From Flavobacterium sp. ENC (GTDB lineage Bacteria; Bacteroidota; Bacteroidia; Flavobacteriales; Flavobacteriaceae): DNA of 64,000 bases. Position numbers and translations under genes: made by a program. The stretch is taken from contig NZ_JAJMOY010000005.1 of the NCBI RefSeq assembly GCF_020991415.1, forward strand, positions 124,001 through 188,000, written 5' to 3'. Below the pieces are notes generated by a model. The model was given only the letters and a program-made list of their open reading frames with translations, made no database searches and had not been told where the DNA came from. Below are positions 6,924 to 15,617 of this stretch, piece after piece (position 1 is the stretch's first letter; each line of letters opens with the position of its first letter).

Positions 6924-9167
6924 ATGAATCATAAAAAAATATTTTTCACCTCACTACTCCTCCTTTTTAGCATACAAATCATGCTGTCGCAAAAGGTGGT
7001 CCGTTATGACTTATACGTAAGGGACACAATTGTCAATTTTTCGGGAAAGGAAAAACATGCTTTTGCCGTAAACGGACAAATTCCGATGCCGACGCTCACT
7101 TTTACAGAAGGTGACGTTGCAGAAATTTACGTCCATAACGAATTAAAAGAAAATACTTCGCTGCACTGGCACGGTTTATTTTTACCGAATAAGGAAGACG
7201 GTGTTCCGTATCTGACCCAAATGCCGATTGCTCCCAAGACCACACATAAATACAGCTTTCCCATTATTCAAAACGGAACCTACTGGTACCACAGCCATTC
7301 CGGACTTCAGGAACAGGTAGGCTTGTACGGCCTTTTCATCATCAATAAAAAGAAGGACGACCCCACTTTCAGGAAAGGCATTGATGATTTGCCAACCGTT
7401 CCTGTTATTTTAAGTGAATGGACCGACTTAAAACCGGAAAACGTTCAGCGAATGCTTCATAATGCCAACGATTGGTTTGCGATCAAAAAAGGAACCACTC
7501 AAAGTTATGCCGAAGCCCTGAAACAAGGCCATTTTTCAACCAAGATTACCAACGAATGGAAACGAATGAATGCCATGGATGTCAGCGACGTCTATTATGA
7601 GAAGTTTTTAATCAACGGGAAAAACCAGGACCAGCTTTCGCAATTTAAGCCCGGAGAAAAAGTCAGGCTCAGAATTGCAAACGGCGGTGCTTCCAGTTAT
7701 TTCTGGCTCACGTACGGAGGCGGAAAGATAACCGTCGTAGCCAGTGACGGTAACGATGTTGACCCTGTAGAAGTGGATCGCCTCATTATTGCAGTTTCTG
7801 AAACTTATGATATTATCGTCACCATTCCGGAAGATAAAAAATTCTTTGCTTTTCTGGCTACAGCCGAAGACAGAACGGGATCAGCTTCTTTATTTCTGGG
7901 AGACGGAATTAAACAGCCTCTCGTACCTCTTTCGAAATTAAAATATTTTGAAGGAATGAAAATGATGAACGGCATGATGAAAATGAACGGCGAAATGAAT
8001 GACATGGGCATGCAAATGTCCCTGAATAAAATGGATATGAATGCCGTCATGTATCCTGAAATCACCGGTGAAGATGAAAATTCAAAACCGATGAACCATT
8101 CCGAACATGCAGAAGGCATGCAAATGGATACTGACAGCACTGAAACCGCCGACATAGTCACCTTAAATTATGCAATGCTGAAATCGACGGTCAAAACTAC
8201 GCTTCCAAAAGACGCTCCCGTTAAGGAATTGCGTTTTGAATTGTCGGGAAATATGAATCGCTACGTTTGGAGTTTAGATAATAAAGTCATTTCTGAAACC
8301 GATAAAATCTTAATAAGGAAAGGAGAAAATGTGCGCATTGTCCTGTACAACGGCTCTATGATGCGACACCCCATGCATTTACACGGACACGATTTCAGAA
8401 TCCTGAATGATCAGGGCGATTACGCACCGCTGAAAAATGTAATTGATATTATGCCGATGGAAACCGATACCATCGAATTTCAGGCGAATGCAGATGGCGA
8501 CTGGTTTTTTCACTGCCATATTTTGTACCATATGATGGCAGGAATGGGGCGTATTTTCAGTTATGAAAACTCAGCACCGAATCCGCTGATTCATGATCCT
8601 AAAATGGCTTATAAAATGCTAAAAATGGACGACAGAATGTTCCATTTCATGGGAGAAAATGATTTTGCTACTAATGGAAATGACGGTGAAGCCATGTTCA
8701 GCAATACACGCTGGAGCATAGGAACAGAATGGAGACTGGGCTACAATAATAGTCATGGTTATGAAACGGAAACCCACATTGGTCGTTACATTGGCAAAAA
8801 TCAATGGCTCATGCCTTTTATCGGTTTTGACTGGCGCTACCGAAAAATGGGAATGGATGAACAGGAACAAAATCTTTTCGGGCAGTCTAATACCAAAGAC
8901 AATCGTTCTGTTTTTAGTGCCGGTCTTGAATATACTCTCCCTATGCTTATAAAAGCCCAGGTAGAAGTTTATACCGATGGAAATGTACGTTTTCAGCTGG
9001 AACGAAAAGACATTCCGCTTTCAAGACGTTTACGCATGAACCTCATGTGGAATACCGATAAAGAATATATGGCGGGTCTGAAATATATCGTAGCCAGAAA
9101 CTTTGGAGTTACTACACATTATGACAGCGATATGGGAGTTGGATTCGGAGTGAATCTGAATTACTAA
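6924..9167 (+). CDS. CopA-like multicopper oxidase with extra C-terminal domain
   Basis: A 747-residue exported oxidase with a signal peptide (residues 1-22). All four copper-ligand segments are present: H81-W-H83, H123-S-H125, the HPMHLHGH segment from H482, and H530-C531-H532 ending ILYHMMAGM. A Met-rich insert (residues about 345-405, with MKMMNGMMKMNGEM) resembles the Cu(I)-binding inserts of CopA/CueO. Ordinary CopA ends soon after the HCH site. Here residues about 565-747 continue with Met- and aromatic-rich strands resembling a CopB-type outer-membrane domain. It would oxidise Cu(I) in the periplasm. The gene abuts the HMA-membrane gene with no spacer. Confidence 0.9.
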   Translation: MNHKKIFFTSLLLLFSIQIMLSQKVVRYDLYVRDTIVNFSGKEKHAFAVNGQIPMPTLTFTEGDVAEIYVHNELKENTSLHWHGLFLPNKEDGVPYLTQMPIAPKTTHKYSFPIIQNGTYWYHSHSGLQEQVGLYGLFIINKKKDDPTFRKGIDDLPTVPVILSEWTDLKPENVQRMLHNANDWFAIKKGTTQSYAEALKQGHFSTKITNEWKRMNAMDVSDVYYEKFLINGKNQDQLSQFKPGEKVRLRIANGGASSYFWLTYGGGKITVVASDGNDVDPVEVDRLIIAVSETYDIIVTIPEDKKFFAFLATAEDRTGSASLFLGDGIKQPLVPLSKLKYFEGMKMMNGMMKMNGEMNDMGMQMSLNKMDMNAVMYPEITGEDENSKPMNHSEHAEGMQMDTDSTETADIVTLNYAMLKSTVKTTLPKDAPVKELRFELSGNMNRYVWSLDNKVISETDKILIRKGENVRIVLYNGSMMRHPMHLHGHDFRILNDQGDYAPLKNVIDIMPMETDTIEFQANADGDWFFHCHILYHMMAGMGRIFSYENSAPNPLIHDPKMAYKMLKMDDRMFHFMGENDFATNGNDGEAMFSNTRWSIGTEWRLGYNNSHGYETETHIGRYIGKNQWLMPFIGFDWRYRKMGMDEQEQNLFGQSNTKDNRSVFSAGLEYTLPMLIKAQVEVYTDGNVRFQLERKDIPLSRRLRMNLMWNTDKEYMAGLKYIVARNFGVTTHYDSDMGVGFGVNLNY

Positions 9168-9199
9168 CTACATTCTTACTTATTTTAATTTTATAAAAA

Positions 9200-9236
9200 A
9201 AAACATCAGTTCCTGCCTCTTAAGAACTGATGTTTT
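9200..9236. terminator. Terminator between multicopper oxidase and dehydrogenase genes
   Basis: Stem AAAACATCAGTTC / GAACTGATGTTTT with a loop of about 11 nt between convergent genes, followed by a T-run on each strand. Confidence 0.85.
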
Positions 9237-9255
9237 TTATTGAAATGAAATAGTA

Positions 9256-10200
9256 TTAAAGCTTAACTACAATTTTACCCACCGTTCTTCCGGTCTCTAA
9301 TTGCAAATGTGCTTTGTCCATTTCATCAAATGAAAATACCTGCGACACATGCGATTTGATGATTCCTTTTTGCATAAGATCGGCAACAGCTTTCATATCT
9401 GTGCCTGAAGATGCAACCAGAATAGCAAACAGATCCACATTTTTGCTTTTGGCCTTTTCTGCATATTCCGGAGCAATGGCACCTAAGATGTAAATTATTT
9501 TTCCGCCCGGTTTTACAACATCAACCGAACGATTGTTGATTTCATCTGAAATCGAATTTAACACCAGATCCACATCTGAAACTTCTTTTTCAAAATCGGT
9601 TTTTGTATAATCAATATGCTGATCCGCTCCGTTTTGCAAAACAAATTCTTTATTTTTTCCGGATGAAGTTCCGATGACATGCGCTTTGAAATGTTTGGCA
9701 ATTTGTGTGGCATAATGCCCAACTCCGCCCGACGCTCCATGAATTAGTACGTTATCACCTTCTTTTATTTTTCCGTTAGTCACCAATGCCTGCCAGGCCG
9801 TAAGCAAGGCAAGTGTTCCTGCTGCCGCTTCTTCATGAGAAATATTCTCCGGTTTTAAAGCCAGATGCGAAGCCGGAACCGCTACATATTCTGCATATGC
9901 TTTTCCTTTTCCGGGAAAATTTACCATTCCGAATACTTCGTCATTTAATTTGAAATCTGTTACATTTTCCCCTGCTTCCACAATGGTTCCGGACAAATCC
10001 CAGCCCAGAATGGCCGGACGTTCGTCTTCAAAAAAACGTTTAATTCCCCCTTCCGAAGATCTTGTTTTGTAATCAACAGGATTGATACTCAACGCACTTA
10101 CTTTTACCAAGACCTCATCAGCATTGATTTCCGGTTTCGGAATCTCAACATATTTAAAGTTGGATACACTCCCCGCTTCGTTTACTATAATTGCTTTCAT
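9256..10200 (-). CDS. NADP-dependent zinc-free alcohol dehydrogenase / quinone oxidoreductase family protein
   Basis: A 314-residue medium-chain dehydrogenase/reductase. The start chosen is the ATG giving MKAIIVNEAGS; an 18-residue upstream extension (to 10254) would cover the promoter. The GroES-like half is residues 1-130, and the Rossmann half carries the NADP-binding motif HGASGGVGHYATQIAK. The structural and catalytic zinc ligands of alcohol dehydrogenases are absent, as in QOR/zeta-crystallin proteins that reduce quinones or enals. Divergence from an HxlR regulator, a family that often senses quinones or aldehydes, fits an electrophile-detoxification role. Confidence 0.86.
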   Translation of the reverse strand: MKAIIVNEAGSVSNFKYVEIPKPEINADEVLVKVSALSINPVDYKTRSSEGGIKRFFEDERPAILGWDLSGTIVEAGENVTDFKLNDEVFGMVNFPGKGKAYAEYVAVPASHLALKPENISHEEAAAGTLALLTAWQALVTNGKIKEGDNVLIHGASGGVGHYATQIAKHFKAHVIGTSSGKNKEFVLQNGADQHIDYTKTDFEKEVSDVDLVLNSISDEINNRSVDVVKPGGKIIYILGAIAPEYAEKAKSKNVDLFAILVASSGTDMKAVADLMQKGIIKSHVSQVFSFDEMDKAHLQLETGRTVGKIVVKL

Positions 10201-10225
10201 CATAATTTGTTTTAAAATTAAAGTA

Positions 10226-10256
10226 CAAAAGTATAATATCAGTATCTTTGCCACAA
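10226..10256 (-). promoter_or_regulatory. Bacteroidota-type promoter of the dehydrogenase gene
   Basis: On the minus strand TTG (10256-10254), 20-nt spacer, TACTTTTG (10233-10226), matching TTG-N19..21-TANNTTTG. It overlaps one of four AGTAT motifs in this intergenic region, so HxlR could repress it. Confidence 0.6.
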
Positions 10257-10330
10257 GTATGCACTTTTTTGTATGCTACACACCAAAAGTATACTATTAT
10301 TGATTATCAATGCTTTAAAAATAAAAAAAA

Positions 10331-10702
10331 ATGGGAAAAAATAAATATGACGAGAATTGTTCCGATGTAGTATGCTCCGTTGACTATGCTTTTAAGAGAA
10401 TTGGCGGTAAGTATAAAGGAAGAATTTTGTGGAATCTGAGCAACAAAAACATCCTTCGATATGGCGAATTACGAAAAACACTTGTAGATGTCACTCCCAA
10501 AATGCTGACCCAGACTTTAAGGGAACTCGAAGATGATGAATTGGTCTCCCGAAAAGTATACCATGAAGTTCCGCCAAAAGTAGAATATTCACTCACAGAT
10601 ATTGGCATGGAACTGATTCCGTTTATCAATCATCTGAAAGAATGGGGCGATAAGCAGCGTGCGAAAGAGAAAATTTCGTCTTCGCTAAGAATAAGTAAAT
10701 GA
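10331..10702 (+). CDS. HxlR-family winged-helix transcriptional regulator
   Basis: A 123-residue protein with the HxlR/DUF24 winged-helix signature: IGGKYKGRILWNLSN, RYGELRKTL, VTPKMLTQTLRELEDDELVSRKVY and a C-terminal helix for dimerisation. Cysteines near the N-terminus (NCSDVVCSVDYAF) fall where HypR/QorR-type members carry their redox-sensing cysteine. It is divergent from a QOR-like gene 130 bp away, the arrangement seen for quinone-responsive pairs. The sensing mechanism is inferred from family knowledge. Confidence 0.9.
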   Translation: MGKNKYDENCSDVVCSVDYAFKRIGGKYKGRILWNLSNKNILRYGELRKTLVDVTPKMLTQTLRELEDDELVSRKVYHEVPPKVEYSLTDIGMELIPFINHLKEWGDKQRAKEKISSSLRISK

Positions 10703-10798
10703 TTCCTCTTTATGGAAATGAATTTAGAAAAGTATAACGATCTTTAGGAACTGGCATTGATTTTGAAATGAACAACACCAACAAAACCTTTCACATTC

Positions 10799-11119
10799 AT
10801 GTACGGAATCAATCCCTTTTTATTACTTGTTTTGCCGCTGATTTTTCAAATTATATTTGGAAGAAAATTTAGGTATGAAACTATAAAATTATCTTTTTTT
10901 AAAGTAAGTATTATTAGCTTTCTCTCACAAATACTATTGTCCTGCCTGGCTTTTCAAATCCTTTCACACAATCTTAGGAGCAACTCAAATGGACAAATCC
11001 ATTGCGGAATGCCGTTGTTAGGATTAATTTTAGTCGAATTTATTTTTATTATAATTTTAATCGTAACCATAGTAGCCCAATATTTTATCAGGAGACATTA
11101 CAATCGCAATACCAAATAA
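10799..11119 (+). CDS. Small hypothetical membrane protein
   Basis: A 106-residue protein with three hydrophobic segments (about residues 3-20, 30-54 and 70-95) and a basic C-terminal tail (RRHYNRNTK). No family is recognised. The segment pattern and base usage are consistent with a real gene, and no competing frame is plausible. It stands 96 bp after the HxlR gene and 45 bp before a secreted protein gene on the same strand, so it may be co-transcribed with either. Confidence 0.6.
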   Translation: MYGINPFLLLVLPLIFQIIFGRKFRYETIKLSFFKVSIISFLSQILLSCLAFQILSHNLRSNSNGQIHCGMPLLGLILVEFIFIIILIVTIVAQYFIRRHYNRNTK

Positions 11120-11164
11120 TACCTGAATATTTCGCATCTTAACTTAAAAATAAAAGCCTAATAA

Positions 11165-11803
11165 ATGAAAAACAAAATTACTTTTCTAGTCCTGTTTACC
11201 ATCCTTTCCGTAAAACTCATTGGCCAGAATACTGCCATTGTTCCCAAAAAAATAGATTTGAATAAAATTCCGAAAGAAATAAAATATACCGGAAAAGTCA
11301 AAAATGCAGTCTCCTGGAAAGACAAGCTTGGCGAGAATATTGTTGTATTAACCGAAACAGGCGAATTTACAACTAAAAACTCCGACAGTGAAGATTCGCG
11401 TGACGCGGCATTATATGCCTACCATTATATTTTATCGGGTAAAGATTCAAAATTAAACTGGAAAATTTATGATTTCATACATGATTGTCCGGTTGAAATA
11501 GAAGCCAACTTTGTAAAAAACACGTTCAATATTACCGATTTAAATAAAGATGGCGTAGCTGAAATCTGGGTGATGTACACCACGGTTTGTCATGGAGATG
11601 TTAGTCCTTCGACTATGAAAATAATAATGCACGAGGGAAATGAAAAATTTTCCATGCGCGGCGAAACCAAAGTTAAGGTAGATGAAAAACGCTACTTAGG
11701 CGGAAAATATACTTTTGACAAACCTTTTAACGATGGCCAAGCGGCATTCAGGGAATATGCCAAAAAGCTGTGGCAAAAGCACGTCAATAAAGTTTGGGAG
11801 TAG
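11165..11803 (+). CDS. Secreted hypothetical protein (possible M949_RS01915-like family)
   Basis: A 212-residue protein with a signal peptide (residues 1-20). The mature region has FNITDLNKDGVAEIWVMYTTVC, a calcium-loop-like DxNxDGxxE segment of the kind seen in FG-GAP/VCBS-type strands, and a basic C-terminus. It resembles exported flavobacterial proteins annotated as the M949_RS01915 surface polysaccharide family, but I hold that name only loosely. The function is unknown. Confidence 0.65.
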   Translation: MKNKITFLVLFTILSVKLIGQNTAIVPKKIDLNKIPKEIKYTGKVKNAVSWKDKLGENIVVLTETGEFTTKNSDSEDSRDAALYAYHYILSGKDSKLNWKIYDFIHDCPVEIEANFVKNTFNITDLNKDGVAEIWVMYTTVCHGDVSPSTMKIIMHEGNEKFSMRGETKVKVDEKRYLGGKYTFDKPFNDGQAAFREYAKKLWQKHVNKVWE

Positions 11804-11918
11804 TTAATTGTCTGCACTTTTACAAAAACATTAACTATACGCTTATTCGCACGAATCCTAAATCGGACTATATTTGATGCATCAAAAACAGAATCATCAA
11901 CATCCAAAAAACAAAGAA

Positions 11919-12083
11919 ATGACAAAAGTAATTACCTTTATGACTGTGGCCCTATTCTCAATTGGCATAACAGCTCAGGAAACGAAACCGGCAGCAAAAA
12001 AAGAAAAGGCTAAAAAGGAATCCTGTTGTACCAAAACAGATGCGGCAAAAAAAGACAAAAAAGCTTGCTGTGTTAAAAAATAA
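11919..12083 (+). CDS. Small secreted Lys/Cys-rich peptide
   Basis: A 54-residue protein from the ATG at 11919, where the signal peptide begins (MTKVITFMTVALFSIG). A reading from 11874 would put 15 hydrophilic residues ahead of it. After cleavage near ITAQ, the mature peptide of about 35 residues is mostly Lys, Ala and Glu with two CC pairs (ESCCTKTD and KACCVKK). It resembles in composition the Cys-pair protein at 4334 and could bind metals. A perfect terminator follows the stop. Confidence 0.65.
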   Translation: MTKVITFMTVALFSIGITAQETKPAAKKEKAKKESCCTKTDAAKKDKKACCVKK

Positions 12084-12100
12084 GATGACATTTATGCAAC

Positions 12101-12133
12101 AAAAAAGACCTCAAATAATTTGAGGTCTTTTTT
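12101..12133. terminator. Terminator after the small Cys-rich peptide gene
   Basis: Fifteen-bp perfect stem (AAAAAAGACCTCAAA with its complement) around a TAA loop, followed by more T residues. Confidence 0.88.
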
Positions 12134-12143
12134 TTATAGGTTC

Positions 12144-12242
12144 TTTTTGCCACGAATTTCACGAATTTGCACTAATTCAAAAATGCTTATGCATTTTGCG
12201 AAAAATAATTCGTGAAAATTCGTGAAATTCGTGGCAAAAAAA
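12144..12242. repeat. Palindromic repeat, GCCACGAATTTCACGAATT type (copy 1)
   Basis: Outer arms TTTTTGCCACGAATTTCAC (12146-12164) and its near-perfect complement ending GTGGCAAAAA (to 12241), with an inner hairpin AAAATGC/GCATTTT. Four further copies lie at 35177, 36078, 38403 and 51508. All are intergenic. Confidence 0.8.
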
Positions 12243-12695
12243 CTATTTAATACGAACGCTCCACTCAAAATCCATTTCTGAAACCTGGATTCCTTTTTCG
12301 TCTGTTCCGATAGATTTCATCCAGAAGGTTTGCCCCTCACCTGTGGCTATCGTTTTTTCAATAGCTTCAGCAATTAAATGTCCGTCTTTACAAACGAATG
12401 TAATTCGACCAGTTGCTTTTTTAGTAAAGTTCCCTTTATTATTGGCGACCAGCATAGAGATTTTTTTTCCGCTTTCCTGAATTTGGGAAATTACCAAAGC
12501 ACCCGTTGTTAATTCAGCAGCCATTGCCTGAACCGCGAAATACATTGAATTAAAAGGATTCTGATTGATCCAACGGTGTTTTACACTTACGACACAACTG
12601 TCTTTATCGATCGCTTTTACGCGAACACCGCAAATATAGGCCGATGGTAATTTGAATAATACAAATTTGTTGAGTTTGGAAACTGAAACTGCCAT
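12243..12695 (-). CDS. DUF4442 hot-dog fold thioesterase-like protein
   Basis: A 150-residue protein of the DUF4442 family, a hot-dog fold related to PaaI/YiiD thioesterases. The pattern includes HRWINQNPFNSMYFAVQAMAAELTTG, the usual central helix region with its conserved Asn, and a strand-rich C-terminal half. No signal peptide is present, so it is probably cytosolic. A real thioester substrate has not been inferred. Its 3' end coincides with an intergenic palindromic repeat. Confidence 0.8.
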   Translation of the reverse strand: MAVSVSKLNKFVLFKLPSAYICGVRVKAIDKDSCVVSVKHRWINQNPFNSMYFAVQAMAAELTTGALVISQIQESGKKISMLVANNKGNFTKKATGRITFVCKDGHLIAEAIEKTIATGEGQTFWMKSIGTDEKGIQVSEMDFEWSVRIK

Positions 12696-12889
12696 GTGAT
12701 TTATTTTTTATGTAAAAATACAAAAAAACTATGCACGCACAATAAATTGTTTTTACTTTCCTGAAAGGGTAATAAAATCAAGCCTTCACACTGATTTTCA
12801 GTCTTTTTTATTTAGCAGGCATACTTTATATTTGTTAATATTTTGTTAATATTTGGTACTATGTAAAACAAGATACTGTCTTTTGACCA

Positions 12890-12897
12890 TATATTTG
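12890..12897 (+). promoter_or_regulatory. -7 box ahead of the DUF4870 gene
   Basis: TATATTTG, matching TANNTTTG, 28 bp before the ATG at 12926. No TTG lies at the expected distance upstream, so only half of the promoter is supported. Confidence 0.4.
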
Positions 12898-12925
12898 CAT
12901 AAGAAAATACTATATACTTTTAATC

Positions 12926-13405
12926 ATGGAAACAACAACACCACTCATCATGGAAACAACATCAGAAAAGAACACTGCAACGTTCACACATTTAAGTACA
13001 TTAAGCCAGTATATCATCCCTTTTGGAAATTATATTTTTCCGATTTTAATCTGGACGAGTTATAAAGACAAGTCAGAATTTGTAAATCACCATGGCAAAC
13101 AGACCCTGAATTTTCAATTGAGTTTATTGCTTTACACTTTGGTTCTGGCTTTAATTGCGATTCCGATTTTTATCATCGTGTTTTTTCAAAACCTGCCAAT
13201 GGAAGCTGTTTTTAACGACGAAGATTTCGTAATCAGAAATTTTCATTTTGACGGAAACATTGGATTAATCAGTATTGGGGCAACAGCTGTTTTACTTTTC
13301 GGATTGTTAAAAGTAATGGAATTCTTTTTAGTGATTTATGCTTCTATAAAAACATCAAACGGAGAATATTACAAATATCCGATGACGATTCCTTTTATAA
13401 AGTAA
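12926..13405 (+). CDS. DUF4870 (Tic20-like) membrane protein
   Basis: A 159-residue protein with about three membrane helices. PFGNYIFPILIWTSYKDKSEFVNHHGKQTLNFQLS is the DUF4870 signature region (residues about 31-65), followed by two hydrophobic helices. The first ATG is used; a second in-frame ATG lies 8 codons later in a repeated METT segment. It is followed by the PadR-PspC-GIN genes, an association that suggests a shared envelope function, although a 128-bp gap separates it from padR. Confidence 0.82.
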   Translation: METTTPLIMETTSEKNTATFTHLSTLSQYIIPFGNYIFPILIWTSYKDKSEFVNHHGKQTLNFQLSLLLYTLVLALIAIPIFIIVFFQNLPMEAVFNDEDFVIRNFHFDGNIGLISIGATAVLLFGLLKVMEFFLVIYASIKTSNGEYYKYPMTIPFIK

Positions 13406-13533
13406 TTGCTAAAGATTAAAAGTTATACGAAATACGAACTCATTCCAAAAGAATAAATTCGAAACAATCATCATCAATCAAAATCATCAATCAAAAGACG
13501 AATTGTTCAATCTAAAAAAAACAAAATGAAATT

Positions 13534-13866
13534 ATGAACATTGAAAACACAAAAGCACAGATGCGCAAAGGTGTTCTTGAGTTTTGTATCCTATCTGTAC
13601 TAAAAGAAAAAGATGCATACACATCAGAAATATTAGACACTTTAAAAAACGCCAAATTACTAGTTGTTGAGGGAACAGTTTACCCCCTTTTAACCAGACT
13701 GAAAAACGACGGTTTACTCAATTATCGCTGGGAAGAATCAACTTCAGGACCACCAAGAAAATATTATGGGTTAACCGAAATAGGACAAACATTTTTAAAC
13801 GAACTTAGCGGAACCTGGACAGAATTGTCTGACGCCGTAAAACTAATCACCAATCAAAATCAATAA
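13534..13866 (+). CDS. PadR-family transcriptional regulator
   Basis: A 110-residue short PadR protein. The winged helix has KGVLEFCILSVLKEKDAYTSEIL, VVEGTVYPLLTRLKNDGLL and the wing STSGPPRKYYGLTEIG, followed by a short dimerisation helix. It starts 2 bp before the PspC-type gene and is clearly co-transcribed with it. PadR regulators commonly repress their own operon and are released by ligand. In Bacteroidota this one is typically found with PspC and head-GIN genes. Confidence 0.92.
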   Translation: MNIENTKAQMRKGVLEFCILSVLKEKDAYTSEILDTLKNAKLLVVEGTVYPLLTRLKNDGLLNYRWEESTSGPPRKYYGLTEIGQTFLNELSGTWTELSDAVKLITNQNQ

Positions 13867-13868
13867 TC

Positions 13869-15614
13869 ATGAACAAAACAGTAAATATAAACTTAGGAGG
13901 TATGTCTTTTCACATTGATGAAGACGCATATTTGAAACTAACCCGTTATTTTGACGCTATAAAACGATCATTAAACAATTCTTCCGGTCAGGATGAAATT
14001 ATTAAAGATATCGAAATGCGTTTTTCTGAATTACTGACGGAAAAACAAAAAAGCGAAAAACATGTTGTGGGACTGAAAGATATTGATGAGGTGATCGCTG
14101 TTATGGGACAACCTGAAGATTATATCATTGAAGACGAAGAAAAATCAGGTCAGTCTTTTAATGATTACGGAAACAGAAAACATAAAAAACTGTACCGTGA
14201 CAAAGAAAAAGGAATGGTCGGCGGTGTTGCAACGGGTTTAGGACATTATTTTGGAGTTGACGCCGTATGGATAAAAATCATTTTCCTAATATTTGTTTTT
14301 GCAGGTTTCGGAACTGGAATTTTGGCTTATTTCGTACTATGGGTTGTAACTCCGGAAGCGGTTACAACCTCTGAAAAACTGGAAATGACCGGTGAGCCTG
14401 TAACCATTTCGAACATTGAAAGAAAAGTACGTGAGGAAATTGAGTCCTTGTCTGATAAATTTAAAAATGCAGATTATGATGCCATGGGAAACCACGTAAA
14501 GTCGGGAGCTGAGAGAATAAGTAGTTCATTTGGAGACTTTATCATGACGGTTTTTAAAATCTTCGCTAAATTTTTAGGAATAATATTAATCATGTCCGGA
14601 ATCACTGTTCTGATCATGTTACTGATTGGGGTGTTTACCCTGGGAACTAATGTTTTTGTTGATTTTCCATGGCAAAACTTCGTGGAAGCCGGAAACTTCA
14701 CAGACTATCCGATCTGGTCATTTGGTTTATTAATGTTCTTTGCCGTTGGAATTCCGTTTTTCTTTTTGACCCTTTTAGGTTTCAAATTGTTATCTCCAAA
14801 CTTAAAATCTATCGGGAATATTACAAAATATACGTTGTTAGCCATTTGGATTATTGCGGTTGCAATCGCCATCAGCATCGGAATCAAACAGGCTACTGAA
14901 ATCTCCTATGACAATAAAACCGTAGAGAAAAAAGCAATCAATATTAGTCCAAAAGATACTTTGTTCATCAAATTCAAATACAATGACTATTATGCAAAAG
15001 ATTTGAATCACTACAGGGAATTTGAGTTCGTACAGGATTCGGCCAATCATCAGTTATTATATTCAAATGATGTTCGCCTGCATGTTTTACACACTGACGA
15101 AGCTGCCCCTTTTATTCAAATAGAGAAAAGCGCAAGAGGAAATTCATTTATCTCTGCCAAACAAAGAGCAGAAAAAATCAATTATAAGTTTCAAATTACA
15201 GGAAATCATTTAATTTTGGATAATTATTTTCTTACGGATGTAAAAAACAAGTTCAGAGGACAGGAAGTTGATGTGTTTTTATACCTTCCTGAAGGACAAT
15301 TATTCAAACCTGATGCGTCATTACAAGATTATGATGACTCTGAGAATGATTTTTTCAACTTACACTTTAACGGCAATTACAATTATAAAGTTGAAGGTTC
15401 TAAAGTTAAATGTCTCAATTGCCCTGCTGATGAAAATGACAGCAATGACGGAGACTATGACTATGACTATGACAATGACGAAAACAACACTATTGACAAC
15501 GATACGGTAAAAGAAGTTTCTATTAAAATTAATGGAAAAGAAGTTTTAAACGGAAAAAAAACCAAAGGAAAGCTAACCACTGACAAAAACGGAGTTATAA
15601 TCAAAATTAACTAA
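13869..15614 (+). CDS. PspC-domain membrane protein, large Bacteroidota form
   Basis: A 581-residue protein. Residues 1-100 form a cytosolic region resembling a HAAS-like module (DEIIKDIEMRFSELLTEKQ). The PspC domain follows (KLYRDKEKGMVGGVATGLGHYFGVDAVWIKIIFL, about residues 108-165). Three more membrane helices lie at about 230-345, then a periplasmic beta-rich domain. The C-terminal part has an Asp/Asn-rich low-complexity tract (residues about 520-550) whose DNA repeats GACTAT. It overlaps neither neighbour but sits 2-3 bp from both, so it is the core of the operon. An envelope-stress role is inferred from PspC kinship. Confidence 0.88.
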   Translation: MNKTVNINLGGMSFHIDEDAYLKLTRYFDAIKRSLNNSSGQDEIIKDIEMRFSELLTEKQKSEKHVVGLKDIDEVIAVMGQPEDYIIEDEEKSGQSFNDYGNRKHKKLYRDKEKGMVGGVATGLGHYFGVDAVWIKIIFLIFVFAGFGTGILAYFVLWVVTPEAVTTSEKLEMTGEPVTISNIERKVREEIESLSDKFKNADYDAMGNHVKSGAERISSSFGDFIMTVFKIFAKFLGIILIMSGITVLIMLLIGVFTLGTNVFVDFPWQNFVEAGNFTDYPIWSFGLLMFFAVGIPFFFLTLLGFKLLSPNLKSIGNITKYTLLAIWIIAVAIAISIGIKQATEISYDNKTVEKKAINISPKDTLFIKFKYNDYYAKDLNHYREFEFVQDSANHQLLYSNDVRLHVLHTDEAAPFIQIEKSARGNSFISAKQRAEKINYKFQITGNHLILDNYFLTDVKNKFRGQEVDVFLYLPEGQLFKPDASLQDYDDSENDFFNLHFNGNYNYKVEGSKVKCLNCPADENDSNDGDYDYDYDNDENNTIDNDTVKEVSIKINGKEVLNGKKTKGKLTTDKNGVIIKIN

Positions 15615-15617
15615 GCC

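Noticed and set aside
7805..8161. Minus-strand frame opposite the Met-rich insert of the multicopper oxidase
   Set aside because: It is the antisense of Met codons and carries no protein signal.
12853..13065. Reading frame before the DUF4870 gene
   Set aside because: It runs out of frame through the real DUF4870 start and covers the promoter; its protein has no family.
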